Positions 1 through 7,821 of a stretch of DNA of 64,000 nt are shown one piece after another. The stretch is from Albimonas sp963977235. Its GTDB lineage: Bacteria; Pseudomonadota; Alphaproteobacteria; Rhodobacterales; Rhodobacteraceae. A model generated the notes under the pieces. That model did no database searches and was not told where the DNA came from. It saw nothing but the letters and a program-made list of their open reading frames with translations. The stretch covers positions 186,001 through 250,000 of the forward strand of contig NZ_CAXBOD010000002.1 of assembly GCF_963977235.1 (NCBI RefSeq), read 5' to 3'. Numbering within the stretch: the first letter of the stretch is position 1; the number at the start of each line of letters is the position of its first letter. Position numbers and translations under genes: made by a program.

Positions 1-1
1 G

Positions 2-811
2 AAGTGGCTGCCCAGGTTCGTCACCGGCGAGGCGATCAGCGCCATCGCGATGACCGAGCCGGGCACCGGCTCCGACCTCCAGGGCGTCAAGACGACGGCC
101 AAGAAGGACGGCAACCACTACGTCGTCAGCGGCCAGAAGACCTACATCACCAACGGCCAGAACGCCGACGTGATCGTGGTCGTGGCCAAGACCGACCCGA
201 CGCAGGGCGCCAAGGGCATCTCGCTGATCCTGGTCGAGGCCGACCGCGACGGCTTCACCCGCGGGCGCAACCTCGACAAGATCGGCCAGCACTCCGCCGA
301 CACCTCCGAGCTGTTCTTCCAGGACGTGCGCGTCCCGATCACCAACTGTCTGGGCGAAGAGGGCAAGGGCTTCGCCTACCTGATGAACCAGCTGCCCCAG
401 GAGCGTCTGTCGATCGCGCTGGCCGCCCAGGCCGGCGCGCAGCGCGCCTTCGACGAGGCGGTGAAGTTCACCAAGGAGCGCACCGCCTTCAAGCAGCCGA
501 TCTTCGACTTCCAGAACACCCGCTTCACGCTGGCGAGCCTGAAGTCCAAGCTGCAGGTCGGCTGGGCGCATGTGGACTGGGCGCTGGCCCGCCACGTCGA
601 GGGCAAGCTCGACGCCTACGAGGCCTCGGCCGCCAAGCTCTGGCACACCGAGATGCAGTGGGAGATGGTGGACGCCTGCCTCCAGCTCCATGGCGGCGCC
701 GGCTACATGAACGAATATCCGATCGCCCGCCTGTGGCGCGACGCCCGCGTGCAGCGCATCTACGGCGGCACCTCGGAGATCATGAAGGAGCTGGTGTCCC
801 GCTCGATCTGA
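2..811 (+). CDS. acyl-CoA dehydrogenase, 5'-truncated by window edge
   Basis: The reading frame is open from base 2 and lacks its N-terminus, so only about 269 residues are visible. It would oxidise an acyl-CoA to the 2-enoyl-CoA, passing electrons via FAD to ETF in the cytosol. The visible part starts just before the flavin-contacting MTEPGTGSDLQG loop, continues through the beta domain (YITNGQNADV), and ends with the C-terminal helical domain. The FAD-contacting LQLHGGAGYMNEYPIARLWR segment is present, followed by RIYGGTSEIMKEL near the C-terminus. The chain-length or branched substrate cannot be told from sequence. It heads a same-strand series of ligase, crotonase, thiolase and SDR genes, so a role in a specific beta-oxidation pathway is likely. 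A GC-rich stem (about 821-849) lies in the 103-nt gap before the ligase gene. Confidence 0.93.
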   Translation, partial: KWLPRFVTGEAISAIAMTEPGTGSDLQGVKTTAKKDGNHYVVSGQKTYITNGQNADVIVVVAKTDPTQGAKGISLILVEADRDGFTRGRNLDKIGQHSADTSELFFQDVRVPITNCLGEEGKGFAYLMNQLPQERLSIALAAQAGAQRAFDEAVKFTKERTAFKQPIFDFQNTRFTLASLKSKLQVGWAHVDWALARHVEGKLDAYEASAAKLWHTEMQWEMVDACLQLHGGAGYMNEYPIARLWRDARVQRIYGGTSEIMKELVSRSI

Positions 812-914
812 CGGCGGGCCGGCCCCGGCGGCGTCAAGACCGCCGGGCCGACAGGACAACGGGGGCGACGCGGCCGGCGCAAGGCCGCGCGCCCGCTCAG
901 GGAGGATGCACCGA

Positions 915-2486
915 ATGATCGACCCCGCCGCGCTGAAGACGATGGGCACGCTCGCCCGCTCGAACGCCAAGCGCCGCCCCGACGTGATGGTCCACGAGTT
1001 CGAGGGCCGGATCACCACCTTCGCCCAGTTCGACCGCTACACCGACCAGGTGGCCAACGGGCTGCAGGCGCTGGGCGGCCGGAACGTCGCCTACTGGGGC
1101 AAGAATTCCGACGTGGCCTTCGAGCTGTTCATCGGCACGGCCAAGGCCGGCGGCTTCTTCGGCCCGCTGAACTGGCGCCTGGCGCCGGCCGAGATCGCCC
1201 AGATCCTCGAGCGCTACGTCCCCGACGTGCTGGCCGTGGGCCCCGAGTTCCTGTCCGCCGTCGAGGAGATCCGCGACCAGCTCCCCAAGGATCTGACCAT
1301 CATCGCGGCCGAGGGCGGGTCGGAGAAACACCCCTCCTATTTCGACTGGCGCGACGGCCAGGACGCCGAGTTCAAGGGCGACCTCGGAGAGCCCGACGAC
1401 GTCTGCCTGGTGCTGTTCACCTCCGGCACCACCGGCCTGCCCAAGGGCGTGATGCTGAGCCATCACAACCTGCTGGGCCAGCGCACGCTGATGTCCGCGG
1501 CGGGCATGAACTACGACACCATGGATGATGACGCGATCATGCTGGTGTGCATGCCCTTCGCCCATATCGGCGGCATCGGGGTGTGGTGCCTCAGCTACGC
1601 CAACTGCGCCAAGGCGATCATCACGCGGGAGTTCAACCCCCTCGAGGCGCTGGACCTGTTCATCAACCGCGGCGTCTCCCACGCCTTCCTGGTGCCCGCG
1701 GCGCTGCAGTTCATCGTGCGCACGCCCCAGGCGCAGGCGGCCGATTTCTCCCACGTCAAGAACATCGCATATGGCGCGGCGCCGATGCCCGTGCCGCTGC
1801 TGGAAGAATGCCTGACCGTCTTCGGCTGCGACTTCTGCCAGTGCTACGGGATGACCGAGACGACCGGCACGATCTCCCTCCTGCCGCCCGAGGATCACCG
1901 CGCCCGCGACCCCAAGCGCCTCGCCTCCGCCGGCAAGGCGCTGCCGGGCTCGCAGATCAAGATCGTGGACCCCGACGGGACCGAGCTGCCGCTGGGCGAG
2001 ATCGGCGAGATCGCGATCCTGTCGGGCAACAACATGGCCGGCTACTACAACAACCCCGAGGCGACGGCGAAGACCAAGGACGCGCAGGGCTGGGTCCGCT
2101 CGGGCGACGCGGGCTACATGGACGCGGACGGCTATCTCTACATCCACGACCGCATCAAGGACATGATCGTCTCGGGCGGCGAGAACGTCTATCCCGCCGA
2201 GGTCGAGAGCGCCCTCTACGCCCATCCCGCCATCTCCGAGGCCGCCGTGATCGGCGTGCCGGACGAGAAGTGGGGCGAGGCGGTGAAGGCCGTGGTCACG
2301 GTGAAGGAGGGCCAGACCCTCGACCCCGTCGACGTGATCAACTTCGTGCGCGGGCGGCTCGCCCACTTCAAGTGCCCCAAGTCGGTCGACGTGATCCAGG
2401 CGATGCCCCGCAACGCCTCCGGCAAGCTCCTGAAACGAGAGCTTCGCGCACCCTACTGGGAAGGCCAGGACCGACAGGTCAATTGA
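915..2486 (+). CDS. AMP-dependent acyl-CoA synthetase/ligase
   Basis: Protein of 523 residues of the ANL superfamily, activating a carboxylic acid to its CoA thioester through an acyl-adenylate. The P-loop FTSGTTGLPKG is at about residue 168. YGMTET (A5) is near 309, the hinge region GYLYIHDRIKDMIVSGGENV follows, and the C-terminal catalytic lysine lies in NASGKLLKREL near 502. Length is normal for the family. ATG at 915 was chosen because GGAGGA at 901-906 is 9 nt upstream; the in-frame ATG at 906 overlaps that ribosome site. The gene lies in a catabolic operon with an upstream acyl-CoA dehydrogenase and downstream crotonases and thiolase, so it probably feeds this pathway. The substrate is unknown; long/medium-chain or aryl-aliphatic acids are possible. 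Confidence 0.94.
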   Translation: MIDPAALKTMGTLARSNAKRRPDVMVHEFEGRITTFAQFDRYTDQVANGLQALGGRNVAYWGKNSDVAFELFIGTAKAGGFFGPLNWRLAPAEIAQILERYVPDVLAVGPEFLSAVEEIRDQLPKDLTIIAAEGGSEKHPSYFDWRDGQDAEFKGDLGEPDDVCLVLFTSGTTGLPKGVMLSHHNLLGQRTLMSAAGMNYDTMDDDAIMLVCMPFAHIGGIGVWCLSYANCAKAIITREFNPLEALDLFINRGVSHAFLVPAALQFIVRTPQAQAADFSHVKNIAYGAAPMPVPLLEECLTVFGCDFCQCYGMTETTGTISLLPPEDHRARDPKRLASAGKALPGSQIKIVDPDGTELPLGEIGEIAILSGNNMAGYYNNPEATAKTKDAQGWVRSGDAGYMDADGYLYIHDRIKDMIVSGGENVYPAEVESALYAHPAISEAAVIGVPDEKWGEAVKAVVTVKEGQTLDPVDVINFVRGRLAHFKCPKSVDVIQAMPRNASGKLLKRELRAPYWEGQDRQVN

Positions 2487-2558
2487 GGGCCCCCGCCTCC
2501 GGGGGCGCGTGAACCGGCGCCCCCGGCCACCAAAAAAGAACCCCGGAGGAGACGCACC

Positions 2559-3464
2559 ATGGCGGAGCGCAAGGACTACTCGACGATCTACACGACGCTG
2601 GACGAGGGGATCTTCACGATCACCCTCAACCGGCCCGACAAGCTGAACGCCTTCACCCGCGACATGATGGACGAGATGATCGCGGCCTTCGACGTCTCGG
2701 ACGCCGACGACCGGGTGCGCGCGGTGATCGTCACCGGCGAGGGCCGCGGCTTCTGCGCCGGCGCGGACCTGGAGCGCGGCAAGGGCGACGGCGGCAAGGT
2801 CTTCACCACCGGCGACTTCATCAAGAAGAACCCCGACGGGACCAACGACTACTCGGCCGAGGAACTCCGCGACGGCGGCGGCCAGGTCACCCTGCGCATC
2901 TTCGACAGCCTAAAGCCGGTGATCGGCGCGATCAACGGACCCGCGGTCGGCATCGGCGCCACCATGCAGCTGCCGATGGACGTTCGCATGGTCTCGACCA
3001 AGGCCCGCGTCGGCTTCGTGTTCCCCAAGCGCGGCATCGTCCCCGAGGCCTGCTCGTCGTGGTTCCTGCCCCGCGTCGTGGGCATCTCGCGCGCGGTGGA
3101 GTGGACCACGACAGGCCGGATCTTCGACGCCGACGAGGCGCTCGCCACCGGCTACGCCCGCTCGGTCCATGAGCCCGACGACCTGATCCCCGCGGCCCGC
3201 TCGCTGGCCAAGGAGATGTCGGAGAACACTTCCCCCGTCGCCGTCGCGCTGGCGCGCAACATGATGTGGAAGATGCTGGGCGAGCCGCACCCGATGATGG
3301 CCCACCGCGTCGACAGCCGGGGCATCGCCGCGCGCGGGATGTCGGCCGACGTCAAGGAAGGCGTGCAGAGCTTCCTCGAGAAGCGCGCCCCGCAGTTCCC
3401 CGACAAGGTCTCGACGGACATGCCCGACTACTACCCGTTCTGGGAAACGCCCGAGTATCGCTGA
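2559..3464 (+). CDS. crotonase-fold enoyl-CoA hydratase/isomerase
   Basis: Crotonase-superfamily protein of 301 residues with the N-terminal FTITLNRPDKLNAF strand, the oxyanion-hole region GRGFCAGADL, and the second oxyanion segment INGPAVGIGATMQLPMDV. The two glutamates of classical enoyl-CoA hydratase (rat E144 and E164) do not line up. The first position is Thr (GIGATM) and the second falls on a Phe, while a Glu occurs in GIVPEAC. A hydratase with altered active site, or a double-bond isomerase, is therefore more likely than a textbook crotonase. Good GGAGGAG site upstream. It follows the ligase gene by 72 nt and precedes another crotonase by 65 nt. The C-terminal residues FLEKRAPQFPDK are family-typical. 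Confidence 0.9.
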   Translation: MAERKDYSTIYTTLDEGIFTITLNRPDKLNAFTRDMMDEMIAAFDVSDADDRVRAVIVTGEGRGFCAGADLERGKGDGGKVFTTGDFIKKNPDGTNDYSAEELRDGGGQVTLRIFDSLKPVIGAINGPAVGIGATMQLPMDVRMVSTKARVGFVFPKRGIVPEACSSWFLPRVVGISRAVEWTTTGRIFDADEALATGYARSVHEPDDLIPAARSLAKEMSENTSPVAVALARNMMWKMLGEPHPMMAHRVDSRGIAARGMSADVKEGVQSFLEKRAPQFPDKVSTDMPDYYPFWETPEYR

Positions 3465-3529
3465 GGCGATGCGCGCGGGCCCTTGGCGGCCCGCGCGATC
3501 GCCCGCGCCCTGACTGACCGGAGACCCCC

Positions 3530-4309
3530 ATGTCCGACAAGCTGCTGGTGGAGAAGGACGGCGATGTCGCCGTCATCCGCCTCAACGACCCCAAGACGAT
3601 GAACGCCATCACCTCCGACCTCGCGACCGAGTTCAAGGAGGCGATCGAGGCGGCCGCGGGAAGCTCCCGCGCGATCCTGCTCGCTTCCGGCGAGCGGGCG
3701 TTCTGCTCGGGCGCCAACCTCTCGGGCGGCACCGTGGAGCCGGGCGACCCCAACGCCGACGCGGGCGGGGCGCTGGAGAAGCACTTCAACCCGCTGATGA
3801 TGGCGATCCGCGACTCGGCCGTGCCCATCGTCTCGGCGGTGCGCGGGGCGGCGGCGGGCGTCGGCTCGTCGATCTCGCTGTCGGCGGACATGATCGTGGC
3901 CGGCAAGTCGGCCTACTTCATGCTCGCCTTCGCACGCATCGGTCTCGTGCCCGACGGCGGCGCCACCTGGCTGCTGACCCGGGCCGCGGGCCGGGCGCGG
4001 GCGATGGAGATGATGCTGCTGGCCGAGAAGATCCCGGCCGAAAAGGCCCTCGACTGGGGGCTCGTCAACCGCGTGGTCGAGGACGACAAGATCGACGAGA
4101 CCGCGATGGAACTGGCCCAGCGGCTGGCCAGGGGCCCCCAGCCCTCGCTGCGCCTGATCCGCAAGCAGGCCTGGCTCGCGGCCGACGGCTCCTTCGCCGA
4201 GGTGCTGCAGGCCGAGCGCGACCACCAGCGCGACGCCGGGCGTTCGGCCGATTTCAAGGAGGGCGTCTCGGCCTTCCTCGAGAAGCGCGCCGCGAAATTC
4301 GGCGGCTGA
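3530..4309 (+). CDS. enoyl-CoA hydratase/isomerase, PaaG-like
   Basis: Crotonase-fold protein of 259 residues. The oxyanion segments RAFCSGANLSGG and VRGAAAGVGSSISL are present. The active-site stretch ARIGLVPDGGATW places an Asp where PaaG-type isomerases and dienoyl/enoyl isomerases have one, rather than the Glu pair of crotonase. Family knowledge therefore points to an isomerase or bifunctional enoyl-CoA hydratase/isomerase. A ribosome site CGGAGA precedes ATG 3530. It is the second of two consecutive crotonases in the operon; the pair probably handles hydration and double-bond isomerisation of the same acyl chain. The ending FLEKRAAKF is shared with its neighbour, suggesting common ancestry. 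Confidence 0.9.
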   Translation: MSDKLLVEKDGDVAVIRLNDPKTMNAITSDLATEFKEAIEAAAGSSRAILLASGERAFCSGANLSGGTVEPGDPNADAGGALEKHFNPLMMAIRDSAVPIVSAVRGAAAGVGSSISLSADMIVAGKSAYFMLAFARIGLVPDGGATWLLTRAAGRARAMEMMLLAEKIPAEKALDWGLVNRVVEDDKIDETAMELAQRLARGPQPSLRLIRKQAWLAADGSFAEVLQAERDHQRDAGRSADFKEGVSAFLEKRAAKFGG

Positions 4310-4354
4310 CCGCCGCCCCAACCCATACGTCGAAAAGACGAAGGAGGAGTGATC

Positions 4355-5512
4355 ATGGCTGAAGCCTACATCTGCGCCGCCGTGCGCACCGCCGGAGGCC
4401 GCCGCGGCGGCAAGGTCGCCGACTGGCACCCTGTCGACCTCGCCGCCCAGTCGCTGAACGCGGTCGTCGACCGCTCGGGCGTCGATCCCGCGGCCATCGA
4501 GGACGTGATCATGGGCTGCGTCGGCATGGTCGGCGAGCAGGGCCTGCACATCGGCCGCAACGCCGTGCTGGCCTCCAAGCTGCCCGAGCATGTGCCGGCC
4601 GTGTCCATCGACCGCCAGTGCGGCTCGTCCCAGCAGGCGATCCAGTTCGCGGCGCAGGCCGTGATGTCGGGCACCATGGACCTGGTGATCGCCGCGGGCG
4701 TCGAGAGCATGACCCGCGTGCCCATGGGCTCCTCGGGCCGGTTCAGCCGCTCGTTCGAGCCGGGCTCGGCCAAGTCGCCGGGGCTGGACAAGAAGTATCC
4801 CGACATCGCCTTCACGCAGTTCGCCGGCGCCGAGATGATCGCCCAGAAGCACGGCTTCACGCGTGAGCAGCTCGACGCCTTCTCGCTCGAGTCCCACAAG
4901 CGCGCCGCCGCCGCCATCCAGGCCGGCGCCTTCAACGACGAGATCGTGCCGCTGGAGATCGAGGGCGGCATGCACACCCAGGACGAGGGCGTGCGTCTGG
5001 ACGCCTCGATGGAGGGTCTGGGCGGCCTGAAGACGCTGGTCGAGGGCGGCGTGATCACGGCGGGCAACGCCTCCCAGATCTGCGACGGGTCTTCGGGCGT
5101 GCTGATCGCCTCGGCCGAGGCGGTCAAGCAGCATGGGCTGAAGCCGCTGGCGCGGATCCACAACCTGACCGTGACCGCCGGCGACCCGGTGATCATGCTC
5201 GAGGAGCCGCTCTACGCCACCGACCGCGCGCTGAAGCGGGCGGGGATGAAGATCGACGACATCGACCTCTACGAGGTCAACGAGGCCTTCGCGCCGGTGC
5301 CGCTCGCCTGGCTGAAGCATGTGGGCGCGGACCACGCGAAGCTGAACGTGAACGGCGGCGCGATCGCCCTGGGGCACCCGCTGGGCGCCTCTGGCACCAA
5401 GCTGATGGCGACGCTCGTCCACGCGCTGCATGCGCGCGGCAAGAAGTGGGGCCTGCAGACCATGTGCGAAGGCGGCGGCGTCGCCAACGTGACCATTATC
5501 GAGGCTGTGTAA
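4355..5512 (+). CDS. acetyl-CoA acyltransferase (thiolase)
   Basis: Thiolase of 385 residues, cleaving 3-oxoacyl-CoA with CoA in the last step of beta-oxidation. The nucleophilic cysteine is in DRQCGSSQQA (about residue 89). The His is in LGHPLGASG (about 341) and the second Cys in MCEGGGVAN (about 371), so the catalytic set is complete. ATG 4355 is preferred: GGAGG at 4343-4347 lies 7 nt upstream, whereas the in-frame GTG at 4349 overlaps that site. The gene is 45 nt after the crotonase and only 2 nt before the SDR gene, supporting one transcript. Degradative rather than biosynthetic use is inferred from the operon. Confidence 0.95.
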   Translation: MAEAYICAAVRTAGGRRGGKVADWHPVDLAAQSLNAVVDRSGVDPAAIEDVIMGCVGMVGEQGLHIGRNAVLASKLPEHVPAVSIDRQCGSSQQAIQFAAQAVMSGTMDLVIAAGVESMTRVPMGSSGRFSRSFEPGSAKSPGLDKKYPDIAFTQFAGAEMIAQKHGFTREQLDAFSLESHKRAAAAIQAGAFNDEIVPLEIEGGMHTQDEGVRLDASMEGLGGLKTLVEGGVITAGNASQICDGSSGVLIASAEAVKQHGLKPLARIHNLTVTAGDPVIMLEEPLYATDRALKRAGMKIDDIDLYEVNEAFAPVPLAWLKHVGADHAKLNVNGGAIALGHPLGASGTKLMATLVHALHARGKKWGLQTMCEGGGVANVTIIEAV

Positions 5513-5514
5513 TC

Positions 5515-6294
5515 ATGGATGTGAACGGACTTTCCGCCGTCGTCACCGGCGGCGCGTCGGGCCTGGGCGCCGCGACCGCCAAGCGGCTGGCCGCCAAGGG
5601 CGCCAAGGTGGCGCTGTTCGACCTCAACGCCGAGAAGGGCGAGGCGCTGGCCAAGGAGCTGGGCGGCGTCTTCGTGCATGTCGACGTGACCTCGGATTCC
5701 TCGGTCGACGAGGGCTTCGCCAAGGCCCGCTCCGCCATCGGGCAGGAGCGGATCCTGGTCAACTGCGCGGGCATCGGCAACGCGATCAAGACCGTGGGCC
5801 GGGACCGCAAGACGGGCGAGATCCGCAAGTTCCCGATCGACGCCTACAAGAAGATCATCGAGGTCAACCAGATCGGCACCTTCCGCTGCATCGTGGGTTC
5901 GGCCGCGGGGATGCTGGAGCTGGAAAAGCTCGACTGCGGCGACCGGGGCGCGATGGTGATGACGGCCTCGGTCGCGGCCGAGGACGGGCAGATGGGCCAG
6001 GTCGCCTACTCCGCCTCGAAGGGCGCGATCGTGGCGATGACCCTGCCGATCGCGCGCGACTTCGCCTCCGAGGGGATCCGCATCAACACGATCCTGCCGG
6101 GCATCTTCAACACGCCGCTGTTGCAGGGCGCGCCCGACAACGTGAAGGCGGCGCTCTCGGCCTCGGTCCCCCATCCCCCGCGGCTGGGCGACCCCGACGA
6201 GTATGCGGCCCTGGCGATGTGCATGCTCGAGACCGGCTACTTCAACGCCGAGGACGTTCGCCTCGACGGCGCCATCCGCATGGCGCCTCGCTGA
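5515..6294 (+). CDS. short-chain dehydrogenase, 3-hydroxyacyl-CoA dehydrogenase type
   Basis: Classical SDR of 259 residues. The cofactor loop TGGASGLG is at the N-terminus, NCAGIG follows, the catalytic Ser is in MTASVAAED, and the YSASKG Tyr/Lys pair is near residue 165. Overall it resembles the HSD17B10 (type 2 3-hydroxyacyl-CoA dehydrogenase) group, which would oxidise the 3-hydroxyacyl-CoA made by the upstream crotonases. Asp in VALFDLNAEKG after the second beta strand suggests NAD rather than NADP. The start is ATG 5515, two bases after the thiolase stop, so translation is probably coupled. No separate FadB/FadJ-type dehydrogenase is in the operon, which supports this role. Confidence 0.92.
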   Translation: MDVNGLSAVVTGGASGLGAATAKRLAAKGAKVALFDLNAEKGEALAKELGGVFVHVDVTSDSSVDEGFAKARSAIGQERILVNCAGIGNAIKTVGRDRKTGEIRKFPIDAYKKIIEVNQIGTFRCIVGSAAGMLELEKLDCGDRGAMVMTASVAAEDGQMGQVAYSASKGAIVAMTLPIARDFASEGIRINTILPGIFNTPLLQGAPDNVKAALSASVPHPPRLGDPDEYAALAMCMLETGYFNAEDVRLDGAIRMAPR

Positions 6295-6425
6295 TGCGAC
6301 GTCAGGGGTTCCGCGGTCGCTTGACCTTCGCGTAACCTCTTTGGGAGGAGCACGGCCGGGCCGGGGGTTCACGCCCTCGGCCCGACCCGCAACGGGCGCC
6401 CGGCAGAGGCGCGGAGGAGGACGAC

Positions 6426-7418
6426 ATGAAGACCCGTTTCACCGAACTGTTCGGCGTCGAGCATCCCATCGCCCAGGGCGGCATGCAGTGGGTGGGCACG
6501 GCCGAGCTGGTGTCCGCCGTGGCCAACGCCGGCGGCCTGGGCTTCCTCACGGCCCTGACCCAGCCGACCCCCGAGGCGCTGGCCAAGGAAATCGCCCGCT
6601 GCCGCGAGATGACCGACAAGCCCTTCGGCGTGAACCTGACGATCCTGCCGACGCTGACGCCTCCGCCCTATGCGGAGTATCGCGACGCGATCATCCTGGG
6701 CGGCATCAAGGCGGTCGAGACCGCCGGCTACAAGCCCCAGGAGCATGTCGACGCCTTCAAGGCCGCCGGCGTGAAGGTGATTCACAAGTGCACCGCGGTT
6801 CGTCACGCGCTCTCGGCCGAGCGGATGGGCGTGGATGCGATCTCGATCGACGGGTTCGAATGTGCGGGCCACCCGGGCGAGGACGACATCCCCGGCCTGA
6901 TCCTGATCCCGGCGGCCGCCGACAAGATCAAGATCCCGATGATCGCCTCGGGCGGCTTCGGCGATGGCCGCGGGCTCGTGGCGGCGCTCGCGCTGGGCGC
7001 CGAGGGCATCAACATGGGCACCCGCTTCTGCGCCACCAAGGAGGCGCCGATCCACGAGGCTTTCAAGCAGGCCATGGTCGACCAGGACGAGCGCGCGACC
7101 GACCTGATCTTCCGCTCCTATCGCAACACGGCGCGGGTGGCCAGGAACGCGATCTCCCAGCAGGTGCTCGAGGCCGAGCGGGCCGGCAAGCCCTTCGAGG
7201 AGGTCGCCCACCTGGTCAAGGGCGTGCGCGGCCGCGAAGGGCTGACCTCGGGCGAAACCGACCACGGCGTCTGGTCGGCCGGCATGATCCAGGGCCTGAT
7301 CAACGACGTGCCCTCGGTCAAGGAACTGATCGACCGGATCATGGCGGACGCGCACGAGATCATCGCCTCGCGCCTGGCCCGCTTCGACGCCGGCTCCGAC
7401 GCCGTCGCCGCCGAGTAA
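6426..7418 (+). CDS. FMN-dependent nitronate monooxygenase / FabK-like oxidoreductase
   Basis: TIM-barrel flavoprotein of 330 residues of the 2-nitropropane dioxygenase/FabK superfamily. The N-terminal HPIAQGGMQWVGTAELV, AGGLGFLTAL, FGVNLTILP and the His-containing GFECAGHPGEDD (His about 149) are typical. ASGGFGDGRGL and INMGTRF form the FMN phosphate site. Class I nitronate monooxygenases oxidise propionate-3-nitronate, but members in acyl-CoA operons have unclear roles, and an enoyl-thioester reductase function cannot be excluded. A GGAGGA site sits upstream of ATG 6426. It is 131 nt from the SDR gene and is followed by a strong terminator, so it is likely the last gene of the catabolic operon. 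Confidence 0.88.
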   Translation: MKTRFTELFGVEHPIAQGGMQWVGTAELVSAVANAGGLGFLTALTQPTPEALAKEIARCREMTDKPFGVNLTILPTLTPPPYAEYRDAIILGGIKAVETAGYKPQEHVDAFKAAGVKVIHKCTAVRHALSAERMGVDAISIDGFECAGHPGEDDIPGLILIPAAADKIKIPMIASGGFGDGRGLVAALALGAEGINMGTRFCATKEAPIHEAFKQAMVDQDERATDLIFRSYRNTARVARNAISQQVLEAERAGKPFEEVAHLVKGVRGREGLTSGETDHGVWSAGMIQGLINDVPSVKELIDRIMADAHEIIASRLARFDAGSDAVAAE

Positions 7419-7821
7419 GGCCGCATTCGATCAAGCCGGACGGGGGCCTGCGGGCCCCCGTCTGCGTTTTCCCGGCGATCGCGGGCGCGCCGCAGAGGGT
7501 GCGCAGCCCGCAGCCCGGCGCGATCGCGTCCCGCCGGAAGCATTGCGCGAGGACGGGCGGGCGGGCGCGGACTCCTCGGGGTCCGAAAGGTCCTGGCGCG
7601 GCGGCCCAGCCGGGGCTCCGGGGTTGTCGTCGGGGCTGGCTGCCTCGGGTCTGCGAGCCTTCCGGCGGAGGGCGAGGCCGATCCGGCGAAGGGCCGAAGG
7701 GGACGGCGGGACGGACGCTCGCGCTGCGCGCGTCGCCCCGCCCGCCATCCCCGGGGCCGGGCGCCTGGCGGAGGGCGGAGGGGAGGGGTCCGGCGGCGCC
7801 GGCGCCGTCCGCCGGCGGGTC
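7419..7821. other. 403-nt intergenic region between convergent genes
   Basis: It holds the terminator at 7440-7470. The rest is very GC-rich with runs such as GGGCGGGCGCGG. Open frames crossing it have Arg/Pro/Ala-rich translations typical of spurious high-GC frames. I see no further gene. Confidence 0.6.
7440..7470 (+). terminator. intrinsic terminator after the catabolic operon
   Basis: ACGGGGGCC (7440-7448) pairs perfectly with GGCCCCCGT (7453-7461) around a TGCG loop, and CTGCGTTTT follows. It lies 21 nt after the stop of the nitronate monooxygenase-like gene, as expected of a rho-independent terminator. Confidence 0.8.

Noticed and set aside
906..914. ATG at 906 as start of the acyl-CoA ligase
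   Set aside because: It overlaps the GGAGGA ribosome site; ATG 915 has proper spacing.
2489..2533. Terminator between the ligase and first crotonase genes
   Set aside because: GC stems are present but the A-run (CAAAAAA) is on the wrong strand for the plus-strand genes and precedes a good ribosome site, so operon readthrough is more likely.
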